The notes under the pieces were generated by a model. It did not search any database, was not told the origin of the DNA, and saw only the letters and a list, made by a program, of their open reading frames with translations. 64,000 bases of DNA from Pyrinomonadaceae bacterium (GTDB taxonomy: Bacteria > Acidobacteriota > Blastocatellia > Pyrinomonadales > Pyrinomonadaceae). The translations under genes were made by a program, and so were the position numbers. Location: the NCBI GenBank assembly GCA_021228405.1, contig JAJQRF010000001.1:62001-126000 (forward strand). The letters are read 5' to 3'. Of the stretch, positions 57,893 through 64,000 are shown in pieces. Positions within the stretch are counted from its first letter, which is position 1; each line of letters starts with the position of its first letter.

Positions 57893-57944
57893 ATTATGTT
57901 TCTGATCTTCTCCGTGTTTTTTGTGTTATCCAACGCCGATCCCG

Positions 57945-58640
57945 TTAGCGATTATCGTTAGAATTACTGTTGGAATTGCCGTTTGAATTTGTGTTTGAAT
58001 TTGTATTTCTGTTGCGGTTCGAGTCTGTGTTACGGCTCGAATTGGAATTCGTCATATTGGCGTTTGAATTCGAGTTCATCATATCCATATTGCCGTTTGA
58101 GTTTCCGCCGCTGTTTGAATTATTGTTATTGCGGTTCGAGTTTTTCATCGAATCATTCAATGTTTTTGCCATTTGCAGGTGCATCTGCAAGGTCGGAAGC
58201 GTTTTTGCAGCAAAGGCTTTGGCATCCGCGTCCTCACCTTTTTCAGATTGCTTCTGGAATAATTTAACGGCACTTTCGTGATCTTTGACCATCTGTTTCA
58301 TAAACGCCTTATCAAAATCCATCCCGTTCATTCCGTTAAGTTTGTCGTAAGCACTTTGCTGTTTGCTCGAAACCGATGCCGGCAGTGTAATGTTTTTGCT
58401 TTCCGCCAGCTGTTTCAATTCATTGTTCGCATTCGTATGATCCGTTACCATTTGCTGTGCAAACTGGCGAATCTGTTCGTTTTGCGTTTTTTGCAATGCC
58501 AGATTTCCAAGCATCACTTCCGCCATTCCGCTTTCGGCGGCTTGTGTATAAAAACTATTCTGAAAAACAATCGATCCGTAAACCAAAGTTGCCATTGCGA
58601 CTATTGCCAGTGCCGCGTATGCGCCAATATATTTTTTCAT
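57945..58640 (-). CDS. DUF4142 (ferritin-like fold) exported protein with Asn-rich tail
   Basis: About 231 aa. An N-terminal membrane helix or signal (MKKYIGAYAALAIVAMATLVYG) is followed by a DUF4142 helical bundle (about 40-160; AAESGMAEVMLGNLALQKTQNEQIRQFAQQMVTDHTNANNELKQLAESKNI...DKAFMKQMVKDHESAVKLFQKQSEKGED) and an Asn/Ser-rich tail of 60 residues. DUF4142 proteins are exported and linked to stress resistance in some bacteria; the mechanism is not known. ATG at 58640 is chosen since AAGGGGGA lies just before it. Confidence 0.85.
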   Translation of the reverse strand: MKKYIGAYAALAIVAMATLVYGSIVFQNSFYTQAAESGMAEVMLGNLALQKTQNEQIRQFAQQMVTDHTNANNELKQLAESKNITLPASVSSKQQSAYDKLNGMNGMDFDKAFMKQMVKDHESAVKLFQKQSEKGEDADAKAFAAKTLPTLQMHLQMAKTLNDSMKNSNRNNNNSNSGGNSNGNMDMMNSNSNANMTNSNSSRNTDSNRNRNTNSNTNSNGNSNSNSNDNR

Positions 58641-59058
58641 AAATCCCCCTTGTTCCAAGTCAAAAAAAAATTGAAGTCCGAAAGTCAATTCAGCAATCCA
58701 AACTTCAAAACAAATCATTTCGTTTTCACTGACGATTTTATTGATTTAAGTCGGAAAACATTGTCAGCTATCCTACATAAGCCCAAAATAATCAGTTAAT
58801 GCGTCAAAAATCTTCCTAAACGGGTAAACTCGTCGACATTTTCATAAAAAGAAAGCGTTGCATCATTTGAGATACAACGCCCCTCTGAAGATCAGAGTTA
58901 TCGAAGTTTAAACACAGGAAAATTTATTAAATTTACACTTCAACTAAAGAGAAACACCTTGTCACCGGTTAGTCCGAAACTGTTCCGAAACAATTTATCA
59001 ACTCTTGTCATCAACAGTAATTTTATTAAAACATTCCTTGTAACTTCTTAACTGTAAC
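58641..59058. other. Intergenic region between DUF4142 and Crp/Fnr genes
   Basis: The 418 bases contain the Crp/Fnr gene terminator (58855-58880), the promoter of the DUF4142 gene (not resolved), and no open frame of note. Confidence 0.5.
58855..58880 (-). terminator. Terminator of the Crp/Fnr gene
   Basis: GCGTTGCATC pairs 9 of 10 with GATACAACGC; on minus it is followed by TTTCTTTTTATG. About 180 bases below the gene stop. Confidence 0.55.
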
Positions 59059-59068
59059 TTACATTACA
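59053..59068. promoter_or_regulatory. TGTAA-N6-TTACA dyad at the end of the Crp/Fnr gene
   Basis: TGTAACTTACATTACA, a symmetric half-site pair of Crp-family spacing, overlaps the stop codon of the Crp/Fnr gene. A nearly identical copy is at 61054-61069. Confidence 0.35.
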
Positions 59069-59916
59069 CTTTTGAAATTATTCGAGATATTTCTCAAATT
59101 CCCATCAATTTCCAGATAACAATCGCACGCAGTTTCCTTGAGTTTTTCAGGATCGCTGATAATAATTTTCCCGCGAATGTAGTCGATTATCTTTCTTTCA
59201 CGCAGATTTTGCGCGATGTGCGTGACGCTCGGACGATGAACACCCAACGACCGCGCGATCTGTTCCTGCGTCAAAGGCAGTCGATTACCGCCTTTGCGTG
59301 ACTGGATCATTAAAAGCCAGGTGCAAAACCTTTGCTCGATCGTGTGATAACTGTTGCAAACCGATCTCTGCGAAATCTGTTTGATATATTCGCCGATATA
59401 ATCGAAAATGATCGTCTGCAATTTCGGATTTTTGGCGATTTCCCTTTCAAAAATCTGCGCACTTAATCTGTAAGCTTTTCCGGGAACGAAAACCTGCGTC
59501 CAGTTGTTCGGCGAATAACTCTTTAAAAGCGGCATAAATCCCAAGATGCCTTCCTTACCCGTCATAGCGATTTCGACGGTTCTGCCGTCTTCGAGAATTT
59601 GAAATTCCGATATAACCGCCGTTTCGGGAAAATAGACATATTTGATAGTGTCGCCCGGATTGTAAAGATATTCGCTTCCCTTGAATGTCACGCTTTCCAT
59701 AAACGGCGACAGATTCATAATTATCTGATCGAACCCGGTGTTCAGCAGATAATTTTCATAATCGATCAGAATCGTTCGCTTCTTGTAAAGATGCTGCGAA
59801 TATATTGCATTTTTCTGATCGTTTTCCCTTGCTAATGCCGTTTGCGGATTGTTCGCTTCATTTCCGCTCCAATAGTTGTTCGTTTTATATTTCCCTTGTT
59901 CGATATACCTTCCCAT
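59059..59916 (-). CDS. Crp/Fnr family transcriptional regulator
   Basis: A 285-aa regulator. An N-terminal extension of about 45 residues precedes a cyclic-nucleotide-binding-like domain (about 60-175; MESVTFKGSEYLYNPGDTIKYVYFPETAVISEFQILEDGRTVEIAMTGKEGILGFMP) and a winged helix-turn-helix (about 205-265; LTQEQIARSLGVHRPSVTHIAQNLRERKIIDYIRGKIII). The cAMP-binding GE...R signature is not well kept, so it probably responds to another signal. It is downstream of the REC gene at 60093 on the same strand (176-base spacer). Candidate TGTAA-N6-TTACA operators lie at 59053 and 61054. Confidence 0.9.
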   Translation of the reverse strand: MGRYIEQGKYKTNNYWSGNEANNPQTALARENDQKNAIYSQHLYKKRTILIDYENYLLNTGFDQIIMNLSPFMESVTFKGSEYLYNPGDTIKYVYFPETAVISEFQILEDGRTVEIAMTGKEGILGFMPLLKSYSPNNWTQVFVPGKAYRLSAQIFEREIAKNPKLQTIIFDYIGEYIKQISQRSVCNSYHTIEQRFCTWLLMIQSRKGGNRLPLTQEQIARSLGVHRPSVTHIAQNLRERKIIDYIRGKIIISDPEKLKETACDCYLEIDGNLRNISNNFKSVM

Positions 59917-60092
59917 GCTGTTCTCCTTTCAAAAAATATTATTTAATTCAATATTTGTTGACAGTTAAAATTTTTATGTCCTGTGGTTTCAAACAGCTTA
60001 TGCTGTAAGTGTTTATTTGATTTCCTCAATTTCCTCTCAGAAAAGGTAAACAAATTTTGATTGCTTCATTATTTAACAGTCTGACCTGAAAT

Positions 60093-60590
60093 TTAATGCT
60101 TACCTCCCGAAAGCGGTTCGATAACTCCGATTTGTGCGTCCAAATCGAAATCGTTTTGTAAATGATCTTTGAGAAGCTCTTTCAGTTGATCGAAATCGAC
60201 CGGTTTAACCAGATATTCGTCCGCACCGCCGGCAATCGCCAAAGCTCTGTAGCCGGATTGGGCAAAGCCCGATATTCCGATGATCGGGACTTTAATAAAG
60301 ACAAGTTCCTTACGGATTTCGCTGATCGTTTTAAGATATTCATCAAAAGGAAAACTGAAATCGAAAATTATGAGGTCGGATTTTTCTCTTTCAAATCCCG
60401 CTGATAATCGCCTGACGCAATCAGCTTCGTCAACGACAAAACCCCATATTTCCAGTATCGTTTTAAGCAAAAGACGCGTATCGTCTTCCTTGCTGTAAAT
60501 AGTTATTTTAGGTTTAAAAGAGTTTCTTTCAGACTCTTTGATTTTTGACGGATTTAAGCTTTGCGCAAAATTAAATGACTTACTGCTCAT
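60093..60590 (-). CDS. Single-domain response regulator (REC)
   Basis: About 165 aa. A short basic N-terminus leads to a receiver domain (ITIYSKEDDTRLLLKTILEIWGFVVDEAD...DLIIFDFSFPFDEYLKTI...PIIGISGFAQSGYRALAIAGGADEYLVKPVDFDQLKELL). The acceptor Asp is likely the one in IIFDFSFP, the Lys is in VKPVD, and the first acidic pair is ED in KEDDT. There is no output domain, so it acts through a partner. ATG at 60590 is taken; a frame start at 60620 adds ten residues and cannot be excluded. Confidence 0.85.
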   Translation of the reverse strand: MSSKSFNFAQSLNPSKIKESERNSFKPKITIYSKEDDTRLLLKTILEIWGFVVDEADCVRRLSAGFEREKSDLIIFDFSFPFDEYLKTISEIRKELVFIKVPIIGISGFAQSGYRALAIAGGADEYLVKPVDFDQLKELLKDHLQNDFDLDAQIGVIEPLSGGKH

Positions 60591-60759
60591 AAATGAAAAA
60601 TGTCGAATCGGTATAACCATCTCATTCGTTTACTTTCACGAAAACCGCCAGGGGAGAACCTTTTATCCGATTCATCAACAATCTTCGCTCTTAACCAACT
60701 TAAATTTATAAAGGGGATTTAAAACTGATCTTTTTTAATTTTATTAAAATGGGCATTTC

Positions 60760-60968
60760 GATACGTCACGGTTTTTATATCTGCCGTGACATATCTTTGC
60801 CGATTACTATCAATATCAACCATTTTCAGCTAATCGGATAAAAAAAGAAATAGGGAACGTAGTCAAAATGAGTAGGGAAACTCCCTATTCATTTCTTGAT
60901 CCAATTACTTTGCTTCAAACTTTCGGACAGGAATCCACTATAAAAACAAGTTTTCTTTCCTGTTTGAA
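60760..60968. ncRNA. Three successive hairpins, possible structured RNA
   Basis: GATACGTCACGG (60760-60771) pairs with CCGTGACATATC (60784-60795), 11 of 12. AATGAGTAGGGA (60867-60878) pairs with TCCCTATTCATT (60882-60893), 11 of 12 with a three-base loop. TTCAAAC and ACAGGAA (60914-60933) pair with TTCCTGTTTGAA (60957-60968). None has a U-tract, so they are not ordinary terminators. Confidence 0.4.
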
Positions 60969-61053
60969 TAATCGACACTTTTAATTCTGCTGTGCGTGTA
61001 GTTAGCGATTTTTATGCCCAAAACTCCCCGGACGGTGATATTTTCCCGACTAA

Positions 61054-61069
61054 TGTAACGTAAATTACA
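61054..61069. promoter_or_regulatory. TGTAA-N6-TTACA operator candidate upstream of 61371
   Basis: TGTAACGTAAATTACA, about 300 bases before the 61371 gene and within the divergent spacer to the REC gene. It matches the site at 59053 in 14 of 16 positions and has Crp/Fnr-type symmetry and length. Confidence 0.45.
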
Positions 61070-61370
61070 TAGAAAAATTCTATAAACCGTTACAGTAGAA
61101 ATGATTTTCAAATTTGTGAAATTGCGCGTGTCTTTTTTTAACCGGGAGGTTCTAAAATTGGAGCTGAAATATTAGCGTATCAAATTCAAACATTAAAAAT
61201 TTATCTAAAATTTTAATGTTTATTAATGCTTGCATTTAATACAACAAACCCGGAAAGCATTGATTTTTCGGGTAAATTCAACCTTTACGGAGGCGTTTTC
61301 GTGGAACATCTATTGCACTTGCAAAGCTGACTATTTCGCGAATAAAAAAAAGAGAGATCGGAGGTTAATT

Positions 61371-61763
61371 ATGCACAACTGCAATTCGACGGTAATTTTG
61401 TTGATGAATCGTAAATCCGGCAAGGACGGAGAATTTATCAGAAACTGGCTTGAGAAAAGCCGTTTTTTATCGCAGGAAGTGATCGACATATTTCAAGCGA
61501 TCGAAACTATTTCTGATTTTACGAACATTCACCGACCCGAAGTCGTTCTGCTCGAAGTAGAATCCATTGCCGACGATCTGCCAATGCTTCAACAAATCGC
61601 CGACTGCACCGCCGGCGAAACCGAGATTCCGTTTATGACTGTTTCCGAAAAGAGTATAAAACCCGGCGGTAGTAAAAACTATTATGTCGGCAGTCTTCAG
61701 CAGGTGGAAACAAAACTCGATCAGATGTTCCCTGTCCATCTGCATTTTCAAGCCGTTGCTTAA
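61371..61763 (+). CDS. REC-like small protein, unknown function
   Basis: A 130-aa cytosolic protein that looks like a degenerate receiver: ILLMNRKSGKDGEFIRNWLEKSRF...IFQAIETISDF, VVLLEVESIADDLPMLQQIADC, EIPFMTVSEKS, then YYVGSLQQVETKLDQMF. The position of the acceptor Asp is occupied by Glu (LLEVES), which would prevent phosphorylation. GGAGG seven bases before ATG at 61371 decides the start; the longer frame to 61230 has no such site. It may be a pseudo-receiver of the nearby two-component group. Confidence 0.7.
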   Translation: MHNCNSTVILLMNRKSGKDGEFIRNWLEKSRFLSQEVIDIFQAIETISDFTNIHRPEVVLLEVESIADDLPMLQQIADCTAGETEIPFMTVSEKSIKPGGSKNYYVGSLQQVETKLDQMFPVHLHFQAVA

Positions 61764-61795
61764 AAGCTTCGTTTCGGAATTTTCTCTCTTCAAAA

Positions 61796-63754
61796 ATGAG
61801 TATTTCTTCAGAAACGTATCTAAATCCGGTCTATCAAAATTCTTTTCCCGATCCATTCGTCTTCAAATTTCGCGGCGAATATTACGCATACTGCACCGAT
61901 TTTTGGAAGGATGGAAAGGTTTTCGGCGTTTTAAAGTCGAGAGATTTGGTAGATTGGACGGAGATCGGCGGCGCGATGAAGCCGCTCGCACATAACCCGC
62001 CGTTTTACTGGGCACCCGAAGTTGTCTATTCAAACGGGAAATTTTATCTTTATTACAGCGTCGGAAACGAAACGTTGATGGAAATTCGCGTGGCGGTTTC
62101 CGACACTCCCGAAGGCAATTTTGAGGATTGCGGCAAACGCCTGACGTTTCAGGATTTTGCGATTGACGCGCACGTTTTTGTTGACGTGAACGGGCAAAAA
62201 TATCTTTTTTACGCGACCGATTTTCTGGCGCATTCGCATATCGGAACGGGAACGGTCGTCGATAAAATGAAGGATTTTTTTAGTCTGGAAGGAAATCCGC
62301 GACCTGTGACACGTGCCAGATTCGATTGGCAGATTTACGACGCAAACCGCATTGAAAAGGGCGGCGTTCGCTGGCATACCGTCGAAGGCGCGTTTATTCT
62401 TGAACGAAAAGGCGTTTACTACGAGATGTTCAGCGGCGGAAACTGGCAGAACGTTTCCTACGGCGTGAGCTTTGCGACAACCGACGACATCGAACGCGAC
62501 GAAGAATGGAAACAATTTTCCGACGGTGAAAAAACGCTCCCGATTTTGCGGACGATTCCCGGACAGGTTATCGGTCCCGGGCATAATTCCGTCATACGCG
62601 GACTAAATAACCGCGAAACTTTCTGCATTTATCATCGCTGGACGGAAAACGGGCGTGTTCTGGCAATCGACCGGATGGATTTCACAGGCGGCAAACGAAT
62701 TTTCATCAAAGGCGCAACGACCACGTCGCAACCGAAACCTTTCAAACCGAAAATTCTGGATTTTTTCGATTCTTTCGACGAAGCAAACTGGAAGACCGAT
62801 TCGGGAGATTGGACGGTTGAAAACAACGAAATATTTTCCGATACGAACGGGTTTTCAGAGCTTTTATGTCAAAAACAATCGCAATGTTTCCTGCTTGAAG
62901 CGAATTTCAGATTGATCGAAACACAGAACGGAAATTTTGGAGTTTCTTTCAGGAATAATGCAGAAGAAGTTATCAGAATCGGTTTTTTTCCGGCTGAAAG
63001 CAAGATTCACGTCAAAATCTATGGAAACGCCGATGAAAGAACAGAAGAAATACCGCTTCCACTCGATTTCGATTTTTCCGTTTTTCATCTTCTGCAAATT
63101 GAAAAAGACCATTTTACAGTAAAAATAAAACTCGATGATTTGGTTATCGGACAAATTTATTCAAGTAAAGAAGCCGGACAATTCTCTTTTTACTCCGAAA
63201 ACTGCCGCGTTGCATTTTCCGCAACGGCTTTGACCGCCGGATTTGAAAATTTGTTTGAAAAGAATGATCTGAGTCTGCGCGGCTGGAAACAGATTTCCGG
63301 CGCGGACACATTTACGATTCGGGAAAAAAATCTGATCCTGACCGAAAAAGAAGGAGAGAAAGCAATTTTTCAAAAGGCTCTGCCATTTCAGAATTATGAG
63401 TTGGTAGTTAATGTATGTTTTCGGGAAACCTTCAGCCAACAGTATAAATTCGGTTTTATTCTAAGCGTCGGAGATAAGAAAGTCACGCATACGATCTGGC
63501 TCGAAAAATTGAAAAGCGATTGGATAATGAATATCGAAGACAGCGAGAAGATCGATTATTTCCTTTTACCCGACAGTTTTTCGATCAATGCTTTTCATCA
63601 GTTCAGGTTCGTAAAGATCGAAAATAAAATGTCTATCAGCATGGAAGCCGAAGAAATCTGGACGATCGGAATTGCGGAAAACGCCGCGCATCTGAACGTC
63701 TTCGTTCAAAACGCTTCGGTCGCCCTCGATATGATTCGCGTCACGGAATTGTAA
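61796..63754 (+). CDS. Glycoside hydrolase family 43-like enzyme with two beta-sandwich domains
   Basis: A 652-aa protein without signal peptide. The N-terminal 300 residues form a five-bladed propeller of GH43 type with the usual acidic triad: Asp19 (SFPDPFVF, base), Asp in AIDAHVFVD (pKa modulator) and Glu in TVEGAFILE (acid), with WAPEVVY and GPGHNSVI also typical; these enzymes act on arabinosides or xylosides. The C-terminal 330 residues contain two related LamG/DUF1080-like sandwich domains (FFDSFDEANWKTDSGDWTVENNEIF and FEKNDLSLRGWKQISGADTFTIREKNL). Its cytosolic prediction suggests action on imported oligosaccharides. The next gene starts 164 bases on. Confidence 0.88.
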   Translation: MSISSETYLNPVYQNSFPDPFVFKFRGEYYAYCTDFWKDGKVFGVLKSRDLVDWTEIGGAMKPLAHNPPFYWAPEVVYSNGKFYLYYSVGNETLMEIRVAVSDTPEGNFEDCGKRLTFQDFAIDAHVFVDVNGQKYLFYATDFLAHSHIGTGTVVDKMKDFFSLEGNPRPVTRARFDWQIYDANRIEKGGVRWHTVEGAFILERKGVYYEMFSGGNWQNVSYGVSFATTDDIERDEEWKQFSDGEKTLPILRTIPGQVIGPGHNSVIRGLNNRETFCIYHRWTENGRVLAIDRMDFTGGKRIFIKGATTTSQPKPFKPKILDFFDSFDEANWKTDSGDWTVENNEIFSDTNGFSELLCQKQSQCFLLEANFRLIETQNGNFGVSFRNNAEEVIRIGFFPAESKIHVKIYGNADERTEEIPLPLDFDFSVFHLLQIEKDHFTVKIKLDDLVIGQIYSSKEAGQFSFYSENCRVAFSATALTAGFENLFEKNDLSLRGWKQISGADTFTIREKNLILTEKEGEKAIFQKALPFQNYELVVNVCFRETFSQQYKFGFILSVGDKKVTHTIWLEKLKSDWIMNIEDSEKIDYFLLPDSFSINAFHQFRFVKIENKMSISMEAEEIWTIGIAENAAHLNVFVQNASVALDMIRVTEL

Positions 63755-63917
63755 ATAGATTGCATCCTGCGGCAGGTTTCTCACGTCACACAAATACGCC
63801 GGAAAAATGATTTCCGCTCATAAGGTTGAAAATTAATATTTAAAATGTAGGATTTAGACAGCAGAGATCCATCCCGATTTTCAATCAATTTTATAATGTC
63901 AGTGAGGAAAGCTTCCT
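63755..63917. other. Spacer between the GH43-like gene and the truncated last gene
   Basis: AT-rich, with no recognised site apart from GAGGAAA at 63904-63910 that can serve as ribosome site for the next gene. Confidence 0.4.
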
Positions 63918-64000
63918 TTGAAAACAACGGATATTTATAATTCCGCCGCCGAAGACTTTTTATGGGCAGGCGGAATCGAAAACACATTTGTGCCGCAGGT
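63918..64000 (+). CDS. Start of a gene, truncated by the window end
   Basis: TTG at 63918 opens a frame (MKTTDIYNSAAEDFLWAGGIENTFVPQ) that runs to the window end. GAGGAAA lies 7-13 bases upstream, and an in-frame TGA at 63903-63905 excludes earlier starts. LWAGGIENTFVPQ recalls the opening of GH1-like glycosidase/sugar-nucleotide fusion proteins found near carbohydrate genes (there reading LWGGxECTxNR), but 27 codons are too few to decide. It is on the same strand as the GH43-like gene, which fits a sugar locus. Confidence 0.55.
   Translation, partial: MKTTDIYNSAAEDFLWAGGIENTFVPQ

Larger units (their letters stand above)
60591..61370. other. Long divergent intergenic region with several dyads
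   Basis: About 780 bases between the REC gene and the 61371 gene with no convincing open frame. It contains three hairpins (60760-60795, 60867-60893, 60914-60968) and the TGTAA-N6-TTACA dyad at 61054. GGGAGGTT at 61142 resembles a ribosome site, but no long frame follows. Confidence 0.55.

Noticed and set aside
57513-57905. Plus-strand 130-codon frame over the Asn-rich lipoprotein gene
   Set aside because: It is the mirror of the low-complexity AAC/TCG/ATG-rich gene on minus, which has a signal peptide and lipobox; the plus frame has neither.

Overview
The window looks like chromosome of a diderm Acidobacteriota bacterium, most likely class Blastocatellia (Pyrinomonadaceae-like). This placement is inferred from style and not from a marker tree. 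The clues are several secreted TPR-CHAT proteins, a delta-60/FG-GAP giant protein, Asn/Ser/Thr-rich lipoprotein linkers, a multi-PAS hybrid kinase, ECF sigma factors followed by anti-sigma-like membrane proteins, apolipoprotein N-acyltransferase, and moderate GC with AT-rich spacers. Housekeeping genes (typA, purH, comEC/comEA, ftsK, prfB, lnt, polA, a tRNA-Glu) alternate with envelope, signalling and accessory genes.

Layout: 1-5985 holds the typA 3' end, convergent with a seven-PAS/two-GAF hybrid histidine kinase. 6349-9846 is a minus-strand set of exported proteins, two with Tudor/Agenet-like modules. 10014-14569 is a TPR-CHAT protein / ECF sigma / anti-sigma-like set. 14695-20989 runs mostly on plus: lipoprotein, class C acid phosphatase, S9 peptidase, sugar-nucleotide epimerase, carboxypeptidase-regulatory-like protein. 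21356-26214 has a dienelactone hydrolase, Smr protein, SH3-like lipoprotein and M61-like peptidase. 26509-37155 has purH and, on minus, lnt / small membrane protein / prfB (programmed +1 frameshift) / ftsK (zinc-ribbon N-terminus) / comEA / comEC. 37786-45006 has a TPR protein, tRNA-Glu and a second TPR-CHAT protein convergent with a second anti-sigma/sigma pair. 45118-53973 has polA, the delta-60/FG-GAP protein and a third, cytoplasmic TPR-CHAT protein preceded by a small ORF that may use AUU. 54421-61763 is an accessory or stress region: tyrosine recombinase, a membrane-protein operon (DUF883-like, holin-X, DUF3618), Asn-rich lipoprotein, DUF4142, Crp/Fnr regulator, REC protein. 61796-64000 has a GH43-like protein and the start of another gene.

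Two things stand out. First, two TPR-CHAT proteases sit beside paralogous sigma/anti-sigma pairs. The proteases and the presumed outer part of the anti-sigma proteins are both predicted extracytoplasmic, which suggests a caspase-like protease controlling an anti-sigma factor. This is comparable in logic to the known TPR-CHAT/Csx30/sigma arrangement of type III-E CRISPR, but no CRISPR is seen here. Second, three intergenic regions (16325-16639, 21049-21240, 43205-43372), and perhaps a fourth (37253-37399), carry degenerate arrays with the same 21-bp period but unrelated unit sequences, rich in hairpins and palindromes and placed after gene 3' ends.

No rRNA, CRISPR array or complete insertion sequence was seen.
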